A stretch of 43,541 nucleotides of DNA, taken from contig DAIJ01000020.1 of assembly GCA_002498725.1 (NCBI GenBank), positions 1-43,541 of the forward strand. The letters are read 5' to 3'. A model generated the notes under the pieces. It was not told the origin of the DNA. It saw nothing but the letters and a program-made list of their open reading frames with translations, and ran no database searches. The translations under genes were made by a program, and so were the position numbers. The stretch comes from Euryarchaeota archaeon UBA23 (GTDB lineage Archaea > Thermoplasmatota > Poseidoniia > Poseidoniales > Thalassarchaeaceae). The number at the start of each line of letters is the position of its first letter. The stretch's first letter is position 1. This document shows, piece by piece, positions 1-8,348 of this stretch.

Positions 1-1359
1 AAAAGGAGTCGGTTTAGTTCCAAGACGCATAGTTCCTCCCATATGCGTCTTTGAAATTTCAGGCATGAAAACAACGGCTGGATTAGGCGTATTCTCATCA
101 AATTCAGTTGAATTTGCATCTTTCATACCTAATACATTCCTGCAAAATTCAATAGTTGCAATTTGTAATCCTAAACAAACCCCAAGATATGGGATTTTGT
201 TAACACGCGCATAATTTGCTGCGGCAATTTTCCCTTCAACCCCTCTAATACCAAATCCACCTGGTACTAAGATTCCGTCTGCTTTCTTTAACAACGCCCA
301 AGCCTCATCATGCTTGTCAGTTTTTTCATTTGGATCTAGATCAGTCGACTCAATCCAATCTATCACTAGCTTTCTATCTACTGCTAGTGCACTGTGCTGT
401 AGAGCCTTTATTACTGAAAGATAGGAGTCTGATAATCCGGTATATTTCCCCACCATTGCAATATTGACCTCTTGATTTAATCCATCGACCTTGTCTGCCA
501 TTTGCCTCCATTCATCAAGCGTGGGTAGAGAATCCGGAACTTTGAATCCCAGATGTTCGCTAACTTTAGTAAGAACTGACTGTTCATAAAGAGAAATGGG
601 AATTTGATAAAGATTTGAGACATCATGAGCCGAGACTACAGCATCTTTTCCAACATGGCAAAATGCAGCTAATTTAGCCCTAGTTTCATCTTCAAGTGGC
701 TTCTCAGATCGACAAACTAGTATGTCTGGGATAATCCCTAATCCTCGTAATTCTTTGACGGTATGTTGGGTCGGTTTGGTTTTCTGTTCCCCGACAGGAC
801 CCATTACTGGAACTAAACTCACATGTACAAAGCAAACATTTTCTTGACCTACTCTGAATTGGAACTGTCTCAAAGCCTCAATGAAGGGGGCGCTTTCAAT
901 ATCACCAACTGTTCCACCTAATTCTATTACACAAGCGTCTGGTGTTTGATCGGAACCATCACTTGGTAAGTGTGCAACTCTTTCAATCCAGTCCTGAATT
1001 TCATTTGTAATGTGAGGGACGACTTGGACAGTTTTCCCTAGATAATCTCCTCTTCTTTCTCGCTCAATTACATTAGCATACATTTTTCCAGTAGTTATGT
1101 TATTATCACGCATTAGAGAAACATCTAGGAATCTTTCATAGTTTCCTAGATCAAGATCAACTTCGCCACCATCATCTAAGACAAAAACTTCTCCGTGTTC
1201 GAATGGGGACATGGTCCCAGCATCAGAATTTAGATAGGGGTCAATTTTGATTGAGGTGAGCCGCAGTCCTGCAGATTTGAGCAAAACACCGATGCTAGAA
1301 GCAGTTATTCCTTTACCCAGTCCAGAGAGGACGCCACCCGTGACTACGACATACTTCAT
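1..1359 (-). CDS. pyrG: CTP synthase (partial, C-terminus beyond window edge)
   Basis: Makes CTP from UTP, ATP and glutamine, the last step of de novo pyrimidine nucleotide synthesis, in the cytoplasm. The minus-strand reading begins MKYVVVTGGVLSGLGKGITA, the near-invariant CTP synthase N-terminus with its P-loop. It continues through IKIDPYLN, DAGTMSPFEHGEVFVLDDGGE and GGTVGDIES (amidoligase domain). The glutamine amidotransferase domain follows, including GGFGIRG and the nucleophile region YLGVCLGLQ. About 453 of the usual roughly 535 codons are present; the rest lies upstream of position 1. The start at 1359 is chosen because this Met opens the conserved N-terminus; in-frame Mets at 1386 and 1395 would add a short non-conserved extension. 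It diverges from the threonine dehydrogenase gene. Confidence 0.96.
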   Translation of the reverse strand, partial: MKYVVVTGGVLSGLGKGITASSIGVLLKSAGLRLTSIKIDPYLNSDAGTMSPFEHGEVFVLDDGGEVDLDLGNYERFLDVSLMRDNNITTGKMYANVIERERRGDYLGKTVQVVPHITNEIQDWIERVAHLPSDGSDQTPDACVIELGGTVGDIESAPFIEALRQFQFRVGQENVCFVHVSLVPVMGPVGEQKTKPTQHTVKELRGLGIIPDILVCRSEKPLEDETRAKLAAFCHVGKDAVVSAHDVSNLYQIPISLYEQSVLTKVSEHLGFKVPDSLPTLDEWRQMADKVDGLNQEVNIAMVGKYTGLSDSYLSVIKALQHSALAVDRKLVIDWIESTDLDPNEKTDKHDEAWALLKKADGILVPGGFGIRGVEGKIAAANYARVNKIPYLGVCLGLQIATIEFCRNVLGMKDANSTEFDENTPNPAVVFMPEISKTHMGGTMRLGTKPTPF

Positions 1360-1480
1360 GCAATCAACGGGGTTTGAAGCCGACATGCTTGGCATATCAA
1401 CCTTGGCTCTCTCAATACATGAGAATTATCTTGATTAGGACTTCTCGCAAGTCTAAGTATCGCCTGACTTCCGTAACTCC

Positions 1481-2434
1481 ATGGCCGACACTCGGGGGTC
1501 CCGAATTTTGGTAACTGGTGCGCTAGGTCAAATTGGTACAGAATTAACTGAAGAATTACGTAAGAAACACGGCACTCACCAAGTATTGGCTACTGATGTT
1601 AGAGATCTACCGGATCATCCTTGTGTCACAGGAGGACCATTTAGGTATCTAAGTGTAATAGATGCTGATGATTTTGATCGAGTGATTACTGAGGAAGATA
1701 TTGGTACTGTTTATCATTTAGCCGCTATACTTAGTGCCACTGGAGAAAAAAACCCAGAGTTATGTGAGCGGATAAATGTAGGTGGCACAATAACAGTTCT
1801 TGAGGCTGCTAGGAAGCATAATCTTCGAGTATTTGCGCCATCTTCAATTGCAGTATTTGGGCCGGATGCGCCTAAACACGCTCCACAAATATGTCCACTT
1901 AATCCAACTACGATGTATGGTAGAACTAAGGTGACGGGCGAGAGACTTGCAATGAATTATTGGAAACAGTATGGGGTTGACGTACGCGGAATCAGATATC
2001 CTGGACTAATTTCTTACAAGGCACCAGCAGGAGGTGGAACAACGGATTATGCTGTTGAAATTTTCCATTCTGCTTTAGAAACTGGTCATTATGATTGCTT
2101 CGTTAGTTCGGATACTAGGTTACCTATGATGTATATGTCGGATGCCATTCGAGCAACCATTTCATTAATGGAAACTCCATTAGATAGAATTGGAGACGCT
2201 AGAGGCGGATACAATGTTTCAGGCGTTTCATTTACTGCATCTGAACTTGCAGACGCAGTGGCATCTAGAGTGTCAGGATTCACTTGTGATTTTAATCCAG
2301 ATATTAGGCAGAAGTACGCTGACTCTTGGCCGGATTCTATAGATGATCAATCATCAAGGGAGGACTGGGGTTGGAGCCCAGAATATGACTTAGATGCTCT
2401 ATGTGATGCTATGATAAATGGGATCAGAGATTAA
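1481..2434 (+). CDS. tdh: L-threonine 3-dehydrogenase, SDR (epimerase-like) type
   Basis: Oxidises L-threonine with NAD+ to 2-amino-3-oxobutyrate, the first step of threonine breakdown toward glycine and acetyl-CoA. The 317-residue protein is an extended short-chain dehydrogenase. It has a Rossmann motif GALGQIG near residue 13, the SSIAVFGP segment, and the catalytic YGRTK (YxxxK) near residue 150. The stretch GLISYKAPAGGGTTDYAVEI is what separates short-chain threonine dehydrogenases from UDP-galactose epimerases, which otherwise look alike. Length matches the family. It converges on dnaK and the two stop codons overlap in a TTAA. The bacterial-type zinc threonine dehydrogenase is a different fold. 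I am fairly sure of the assignment. Confidence 0.88.
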   Translation: MADTRGSRILVTGALGQIGTELTEELRKKHGTHQVLATDVRDLPDHPCVTGGPFRYLSVIDADDFDRVITEEDIGTVYHLAAILSATGEKNPELCERINVGGTITVLEAARKHNLRVFAPSSIAVFGPDAPKHAPQICPLNPTTMYGRTKVTGERLAMNYWKQYGVDVRGIRYPGLISYKAPAGGGTTDYAVEIFHSALETGHYDCFVSSDTRLPMMYMSDAIRATISLMETPLDRIGDARGGYNVSGVSFTASELADAVASRVSGFTCDFNPDIRQKYADSWPDSIDDQSSREDWGWSPEYDLDALCDAMINGIRD

Positions 2435-4311
2435 TTCTCATCTTCATCAACGACTTCAAAGTCAGCTTCCACTACTTCGTCTGAGTCTTCTTCTTGCTCA
2501 TTCACATCTTGTTGTTCAGCCATTTCAGCCGCCGCAGCTTCATACAATTTTGTAGAGACTCCATGCATAACCTGTTCCAGTTCACCCATCTTAGTTTGTA
2601 TTGCAGCCTCATCTAGTTCTTCAAAATCAATGTGTATTCCTTCTTTCATTATCAATGCTTCAAGTTCATCGAGTTTCTCATTTACTGGGTCTTTGTCTTC
2701 TTCACTCAGTTTGTCTCCAGATTCATCTAGCATTCTCCTAGTTTGGTAAACTATGCTATCTGCTTGATTTCGTAGATCAACTCGACTCTTACGACGCTTA
2801 TCTTCTTCAGCAAAATCTTCGGCTTCAGAAATTTTAGCCTGTATTTCGTCCTCTGACAAGGATGTTTGACTTTCGATTTTAATCGATTGCTCAGTTCCTG
2901 TACCTAGGTCCTTTGCAGATACATTGACGATACCATTAGCATCAATATCGAAGGTAACTTCAATCTGCGGAATCCCACGAGGAGCTGGCGGAATACCCAT
3001 AAGATGGAATCGACCAAGGGTTGTATTGTCCTTGGAGAATTCGCGCTCTCCCTGTAAGACATGAACTTCGACCGCTGGTTGATTGTCCGAGGCTGTAGAG
3101 AATACTTCGGAACGTCGACTAGGGATTGTTGTGTTACGCTCGATCATTGTAGTAGTCACTCCACCCAGTGTCTCGATACCGAGAGTTAGAGGAGTAACAT
3201 CGAGAAGTAGTACATCAGTTACCCCCTCGTCACCGACGATAATTCCTGCTTGAAGGGCGGCTCCTACAGCAACTGCTTCATCAGGATTGATACCCTTGAA
3301 TGGTGCCTTACCAACTTCCTTCTCAATTGCAGTTTGAACTGCAGGGACACGGGTTGATCCTCCGACTAAGATTACCTTATCCACTTCTCCCTTGGAAACT
3401 CCAGCATCCTTCATCGCCTGACGTGTGGGAGCCATTGTACGCTCAATCAGTCCTCCAATAAGTTTCTCAAATTTCGCCTTAGATAGTGATAGATCAAGAT
3501 GTTCTGGTTGCCCATCTTTCATTGTGATGAAGGGCAAATTGATTTGTGTATTTCCGGTCCCAGACAACTCTATCTTTGCCTTTTCAGCCGCTTCACGCAA
3601 GCGACTCATAGCTTGTGCATCACTTGAAAGATCTATACCGGTATTCTTCTTGAATTCAGATAATATCCATTCTATGACTGTTTCATCGAAATCGTCGCCA
3701 CCAAGCCTATTGTCGCCACTGGTTGCTTTGACCTCAATTTGAGGTTGACCATCTACAAGATAAATCTCTAGAATCGATACGTCGAATGTACCTCCTCCTA
3801 AATCATAAACAAGTATTGTTTGATCCTCCTCCTTGTCAACCCCATAAGCTAGAGCAGCCGCAGTTGGCTCATTGATAATTCGTAATACGTTCAATCCAGC
3901 AATCCTGCCAGCATCGCGAGTGGCCTTCCTTTGGGCATCATCAAAGTAGGCAGGGCAGGTGATTACAGCCTGAGTCACTTCTTGGCCAAGATAAGCCTCA
4001 GCATCAGATTTTAACTTCTGCAATACAAATGCTGATATTTCTTGAGGAGTGTATTCTTCTTCATCAATTTCTTTCTTCCACTCTCTACCCATCTCTCTCT
4101 TGACGGACATTATTGTGCGTTCTGGGTTGGTTACTGCTTGTCTCTTTGCAGTGATACCAACTAGGCGATCACCATCCTTCGTAAAAGCTACTACAGAGGG
4201 GGTAGTTCGGCTTCCCTCTGAGTTAGGTATTACTGTGGCCTGACCTCCTTCTAAAGTTGCCACACAACTGTTTGTTGTTCCAAGATCTATTCCAATAACT
4301 GCTTCACTCAT
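2431..4311 (-). CDS. dnaK: Molecular chaperone DnaK (Hsp70)
   Basis: ATP-driven Hsp70 chaperone that binds exposed hydrophobic segments of client proteins. The N-terminal ATPase domain shows GIDLGTTNSC, the phosphate motif YDLGGGTFDVS and ILVGGSTRVP. The substrate-binding domain follows (NTTIPS, GEREFSKDN, FDIDANGIVNVSAKD), then a helical lid and the acidic tail VVEADFEVVDEDEN typical of bacterial-type DnaK. I place the start at the ATG at 4311, which has an AAGGAG ribosome site eight bases upstream; the GTG at 4320 lies against that site. About 626 residues, normal length. It is probably co-transcribed with the Hsp20-like gene 42 bp upstream. DnaJ and GrpE genes are not in the window. Euryarchaeal dnaK is generally regarded as acquired from bacteria. 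Confidence 0.97.
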   Translation of the reverse strand: MSEAVIGIDLGTTNSCVATLEGGQATVIPNSEGSRTTPSVVAFTKDGDRLVGITAKRQAVTNPERTIMSVKREMGREWKKEIDEEEYTPQEISAFVLQKLKSDAEAYLGQEVTQAVITCPAYFDDAQRKATRDAGRIAGLNVLRIINEPTAAALAYGVDKEEDQTILVYDLGGGTFDVSILEIYLVDGQPQIEVKATSGDNRLGGDDFDETVIEWILSEFKKNTGIDLSSDAQAMSRLREAAEKAKIELSGTGNTQINLPFITMKDGQPEHLDLSLSKAKFEKLIGGLIERTMAPTRQAMKDAGVSKGEVDKVILVGGSTRVPAVQTAIEKEVGKAPFKGINPDEAVAVGAALQAGIIVGDEGVTDVLLLDVTPLTLGIETLGGVTTTMIERNTTIPSRRSEVFSTASDNQPAVEVHVLQGEREFSKDNTTLGRFHLMGIPPAPRGIPQIEVTFDIDANGIVNVSAKDLGTGTEQSIKIESQTSLSEDEIQAKISEAEDFAEEDKRRKSRVDLRNQADSIVYQTRRMLDESGDKLSEEDKDPVNEKLDELEALIMKEGIHIDFEELDEAAIQTKMGELEQVMHGVSTKLYEAAAAEMAEQQDVNEQEEDSDEVVEADFEVVDEDEN

Positions 4312-4353
4312 TTCATTCACTCCTTAATTTATGCTTCATTTTTTACAGTTTTC

Positions 4354-4980
4354 TCAGTCTTTGCTGATATCAAATTTAACATCAAGAATCCCGTTATTAA
4401 CATTCCATTCAGCAATATTCTTTGCTGAATGTGGGAGTTTGTATCGCTTCAGTGGCCTTAACTGTGTAGTTTTCATTAATTGTAGAACTCGACCACTATC
4501 TGTGATGTTAAGTTCAACATCTTCTGACTTAAGGCCAGATAATCTGGAGATGTCAATAGTAACACACATACGATCTTCATGAATGAAAACATCTTCAACT
4601 GGAAGTTCTAGATCACCATCTACTAGATCGTCAATATTTACTTCAACTTCTGCTGGTTTAATCACATCTCCAACATTACTGGAACCTTGGAATTGCACGT
4701 TAATTCCCATATTTTTGAATAAATCAGCCATACCACCGGGGCCATTTAACATAGATTCCATTTGTTTTCTAAAATCTTCAGTATCCGAGTTTACAGCCAT
4801 ACGAATATCCCCCGTCTTCATGTTTTCAGGATCCATACCCATTGCTTCAAATTGTTCTCTCACTTGACGTATCAGGTTTTGTAATAATTCAGTATCTATT
4901 GGCATACCCATATCAGCAAACATTCGTGACATTTCTTGAATCATTTTTTCCTCAAAATCGTCACGATCTACGTTTTCCAT
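4354..4980 (-). CDS. Hsp20/p23-like (alpha-crystallin/CS fold) protein
   Basis: Probable small heat-shock-type holdase. The C-terminal half (about residues 110-208) reads as an alpha-crystallin or CS beta-sandwich: alternating strands around EDRMCVTIDISRL, DVELNITDSGRVLQL and a final WNVNNGILDVKFDI, close to the Hsp20 A-x-x-x-n-G-v-L pattern. The N-terminal half is acidic and helical, with many Met and Glu residues, so the whole is longer (208 residues) than a typical archaeal Hsp20 of 140-170. The ATG at 4980 is preferred over a TTG at 4995. It lies directly upstream of dnaK and diverges from the thermosome gene, which supports a proteostasis role. It lacks the C-terminal I-x-I oligomerisation motif, so a p23-like co-chaperone is an alternative. 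Confidence 0.7.
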   Translation of the reverse strand: MENVDRDDFEEKMIQEMSRMFADMGMPIDTELLQNLIRQVREQFEAMGMDPENMKTGDIRMAVNSDTEDFRKQMESMLNGPGGMADLFKNMGINVQFQGSSNVGDVIKPAEVEVNIDDLVDGDLELPVEDVFIHEDRMCVTIDISRLSGLKSEDVELNITDSGRVLQLMKTTQLRPLKRYKLPHSAKNIAEWNVNNGILDVKFDISKD

Positions 4981-5138
4981 AATACCACTACACAACTTCA
5001 GGTTGTATAGTCGGACTAGTTGCCTATATTTTAATCAAACGGTAATGAATGCAGTAATTTGCCCGAGGCAAGTATGTCAGTAATATTCCTTGATTCTTTT
5101 TGCATGCATTCAAATCGAAAAGGCCTTTGGAGTATTTC
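4981..5138. promoter_or_regulatory. Divergent chaperone promoter region (hsp20-dnaK / thermosome)
   Basis: This 158-bp gap separates two divergent chaperone units. An AT-rich element, ctatattttaat at about 5022-5033, can be read as a TATA box on either strand; on the minus strand it lies about 45-50 bp before the Hsp20-like ATG. A second AT-rich stretch (gtaatattcc, about 5080) could serve the thermosome. A short inverted repeat, acaac-ttcag-gttgt (4992-5006), falls near the predicted minus-strand transcription start. It could be an operator for a heat-shock repressor, but that is a guess from position alone. Confidence 0.4.
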
Positions 5139-6734
5139 ATGGTCGAGTCTGAGCATGATGTCGCTTTACAGGATACTGACCGTATAGAGGGTCGTTCTGC
5201 ATTGGTGAATAATGTCAACGCGGCCATAGCTCTTGCTGGAGCCATACGTTCTACTTTAGGGCCCCGAGGTGCCGACAAAATGTTGGTAGATGAAAATGGT
5301 TCAGTGCTAGTTACAAATGACGGAGTAACTGTTTTAGAGACTGCAAAAGTAGAGCATCCCACAGCGAATCTATTGATTGCTACAAGTTCTGCTCAGGATA
5401 GAGTTGCAAGAGATGGTACAACAACTTCGGTTCTTTTGACAGCCGAATTGCTGAGAAATGCATTAGAGCTCTCACGTATTGGAGTTCATCCTTCACTGAT
5501 TATGAAAGGATATCAATTAGCATGCGAAGAATCAATGAAACAGATTGAAATGATTGCGAGGGATGCTGATGATAAGCAGATGAAAGATGTTATTTCAACA
5601 ACGCTAGCAGGTAAGGTGGACTCTTCTTTGGCTGGAAAAATGACTGAATTAGCACTTGAAGCAGCGAATATCCTTTCTTCGATAGAAGGTAGTGATGATG
5701 TTGAAAAAATAAGAGTTAAAAGACTCCAAATTTCTAGTGGAAAGGCGTCCGATAGCGAACTAGTAAGGGGCTTAGTTGTACGTAAAAAACGTCTTGACTC
5801 ATCCACACCTAAAGATTCAGAAACAGGCCGAATTGTGGTATTAGATGGAGGCTTCGAACCATTGTCATTAGAGTTAGATGCTCAAATTGAGATAAATGAT
5901 ACTGGAGTAATTTCCGGATTTCAAAAACGGAAAACAACTCACCTAGAAAGGATGGTTAAGTCACTCAAAGATAATGCAGTAGACCTACTTTGTGTACGTG
6001 ATGGAATTTCAGATGAAGCAATTCCTATGCTTAGAGATGCTGGAATAACAAGTTACAGACGCTTTGAAAGGGAAGATCTTGAGAGAATTTGTATATTGAC
6101 AGGTTCATCAATGATTCGTGACATGAACCGCCTTAAAAAATCTGATACTGGCTCATATTTATCAAGATTTGAAACAAAAATTAATGATACTTGGCACCTT
6201 ACTATTGAAGGTGAAGGAGAAGCAATGACTGCAATAATAAAAGGTACAACTCCTATTATCCGTGAAGAATCTGAAAGAGCGTTTGATGATGCATTAGGAG
6301 TTGCCTTCAGACTTGTAAATAACCCTTTTATCCTTCCTGGTGGAGGAGCAACACAGATTCACCTTGCTCGCCATCTTCGTGCTTATTCGACTAGCCAAAG
6401 AGGTCGTGAGCAATTAGCAATAGAAGGATTCGCAGACGCATTAGAAATTATTCCAAGAGTGTTGTCTGAAAATGCGGGCCTCGATCCAATTGATAATATC
6501 CTTGCTTTATCGGCTCAACAGTCAGAAAAAGGAGAATGGATAGGCCTCGATGTCATGTCTGGTAAAATCTGTGATGTATCTAAATCAGGGATACATGATC
6601 CACTTTTTGTCTCTAGCCAAGCAATAATAGGTGCAACCGAGGCAGCAATTAGTGTTCTGCGTATTGATGACGTCCTGTGGGCAAAAGTCGAACCAAGCAC
6701 TCCTGATTGGAATCATAGCGAAGATGAAGATTGA
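5139..6734 (+). CDS. thsA: Thermosome subunit (group II chaperonin)
   Basis: Subunit of the double-ring archaeal chaperonin that folds proteins in an ATP-driven, lid-closing cavity. Equatorial domain motifs are present: LGPRGADKMLVD, VTNDGVTVLE and the catalytic DGTTT (here ARDGTTTSV). The C-terminal half has PGGGATQIHLARHL, NAGLDPIDNI and the closing ATEAAISVLRIDDV. The ATG at 5139 has GGAG seven bases upstream; a TTG at 5100 would add 13 non-conserved residues. The 531-residue length is normal. The apical/intermediate region (about 215-350) is divergent from well-known thermosomes: the usual HPGMP loop is replaced by SSTPKDSETG. It diverges from the Hsp20-dnaK unit and nearly abuts the convergent aminopeptidase (one base between stops). 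The gene symbol is the generic archaeal one. Confidence 0.93.
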   Translation: MVESEHDVALQDTDRIEGRSALVNNVNAAIALAGAIRSTLGPRGADKMLVDENGSVLVTNDGVTVLETAKVEHPTANLLIATSSAQDRVARDGTTTSVLLTAELLRNALELSRIGVHPSLIMKGYQLACEESMKQIEMIARDADDKQMKDVISTTLAGKVDSSLAGKMTELALEAANILSSIEGSDDVEKIRVKRLQISSGKASDSELVRGLVVRKKRLDSSTPKDSETGRIVVLDGGFEPLSLELDAQIEINDTGVISGFQKRKTTHLERMVKSLKDNAVDLLCVRDGISDEAIPMLRDAGITSYRRFEREDLERICILTGSSMIRDMNRLKKSDTGSYLSRFETKINDTWHLTIEGEGEAMTAIIKGTTPIIREESERAFDDALGVAFRLVNNPFILPGGGATQIHLARHLRAYSTSQRGREQLAIEGFADALEIIPRVLSENAGLDPIDNILALSAQQSEKGEWIGLDVMSGKICDVSKSGIHDPLFVSSQAIIGATEAAISVLRIDDVLWAKVEPSTPDWNHSEDED

Positions 6735-6735
6735 A

Positions 6736-8259
6736 TCATTCCTCAGTGATCATTCTGTATAGGGTTCTAACATGTACGCCAGATGTCCCATATTGGAATA
6801 ATGGATTATATCCTTCTGAACGAGCCTTTGACCCCGGTCCCCATGCGGTTCCAGCAATATCTAGATGAATCCAAGGTATTTTCTCACCTTTCTTTTCGAA
6901 GTTTCGGTTAGGGACAAAGAATTCAAGAAAAGCAGCAGCTGCATTTGATGACCCTGCTCTACCTCCTATTGAACCATTTCTTATATCTGCAAACGCAGAG
7001 TCGGTCATGTACTTCCTAAATTGGTCATTAAGTGGCATTCTCCATACGGGTTCGCCACATCTTTTGGCCGCCTTCTCTACTTTCTTAGCAAGCATATCAT
7101 TGTTTGACCACATTCCTGATATTTGATTTCCTAAGGCAGTTACAATTGCTCCAGTTAAGGTGGCCAAGTCAATAATATATTCAGGATCAAACTCACCGGC
7201 TTTCCATAATCCATCAGATAGAACATTTCTACCTTCTGCATCGGTACTGAAGACCTCGACAGTCTTTCCTGAATATGTCTCAAATACATCTCCCGGTCTA
7301 TATGCGCCGGATCCAGGCATATTCTCAGCTAAACAAGCAATGCCATTTACCCGTCTATTGTATTTCGTTAATTGAAGTGCCTCCATCAATCCAAATACAG
7401 CCGCAGCACCACACATATCGTACTTCATGTCCCACATTCCGCTTCCGGACTTTAGTGTAATTCCTCCAGTGTCAAAAGTAATTCCCTTTCCTACAATACA
7501 GGGTCTTTGAATCCCTTTATCTGCTTCAGGATTTAACGTGAAAAGTACCATACAGGGCTTCCTTTCACTTCCTTTTCCCACATTAATCAAACCCCCCATT
7601 CCAAATTCCTGTAATTGCTCCCAATCATAAACTTCAACTTCTACATTATTTTTCCCTTCAGCCCATTCTAGTGCTCTTCTTGCATATTCCATAGGGTAGA
7701 GGATATTTGCTGGCTCATTACCCAGGTCTCTAGCCAGATGAACTCCGCAAACAATAGAGTGAGTTTCTTTCAAACCATCAGTAAGCTCTTTTTGATATCT
7801 ACTACTTGCTTGAAATTCTATTTTCCAAGGATTACTTATGTAGTCGTCTGAAATTTCTTGATGTTCTAGAAATTCATAGTCTCTAAGCATCATCCCTTCC
7901 GCAAAATCGATCATTCGTTCACTCGTCCATCCTTTTGTGAATCTTACTGTTATTTCACATCCTTTCTTCTTAGACATGTTGGCAATCAGTCGGGCGCCAG
8001 TATTTCTTGTTCTTTTACTAGTCAAACTGTCTTTATCACCCATGCCTACAAGAATAATATTACATTTTGGCGTCCAAAGAGCCATCATCGTTCCTTTTTT
8101 AGCATCAAAATTTTCCTTGGTCAATGCTTGTTTCACAAGATTTCTTTGACTCTTATTTAATCCCATAAGTGAGTTGTTTGGCGGCTTTTTATTTCCCTTA
8201 AAAAGTGGTAGAATAAGTTGCGATCCGATACCATTGAATTCATTATTACTCACTTGCAT
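6736..8259 (-). CDS. pepA: Leucyl aminopeptidase, M17 family
   Basis: Cytoplasmic two-metal aminopeptidase that releases N-terminal residues from peptides. The C-terminal catalytic domain shows VGKGITFDTGGITLKSG, with the metal-binding Lys and Asp, then MKYDMCGAAAV and FSTDAEGRNVLSD, which is the NTDAEGR signature with Ser-to-Phe-type drift before it. LATLTGA follows. The start is the ATG at 8259 (MQVSNNEF); a TTG at 8286 is possible but has no support. About 507 residues, equal to the E. coli PepA length. Together with the neighbouring secreted carboxypeptidase it fits a lifestyle of degrading protein and peptides. It is transcribed in the same direction as the M14 peptidase but separated from it by about 90 bp, so linkage is uncertain. 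Confidence 0.94.
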   Translation of the reverse strand: MQVSNNEFNGIGSQLILPLFKGNKKPPNNSLMGLNKSQRNLVKQALTKENFDAKKGTMMALWTPKCNIILVGMGDKDSLTSKRTRNTGARLIANMSKKKGCEITVRFTKGWTSERMIDFAEGMMLRDYEFLEHQEISDDYISNPWKIEFQASSRYQKELTDGLKETHSIVCGVHLARDLGNEPANILYPMEYARRALEWAEGKNNVEVEVYDWEQLQEFGMGGLINVGKGSERKPCMVLFTLNPEADKGIQRPCIVGKGITFDTGGITLKSGSGMWDMKYDMCGAAAVFGLMEALQLTKYNRRVNGIACLAENMPGSGAYRPGDVFETYSGKTVEVFSTDAEGRNVLSDGLWKAGEFDPEYIIDLATLTGAIVTALGNQISGMWSNNDMLAKKVEKAAKRCGEPVWRMPLNDQFRKYMTDSAFADIRNGSIGGRAGSSNAAAAFLEFFVPNRNFEKKGEKIPWIHLDIAGTAWGPGSKARSEGYNPLFQYGTSGVHVRTLYRMITEE

Positions 8260-8348
8260 AAATAGCCCTAAATGTCCGATTATCAATTAGTTTACAAATC
8301 ATTCTATCAATAAATCACTATTTGGGGGCAAAAGTCAGTGAATAGTAT

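Noticed and set aside
1247..1438. Plus-strand short open frame near the pyrG start
   Set aside because: It is antisense to the highly conserved N-terminus of CTP synthase and has no family features.
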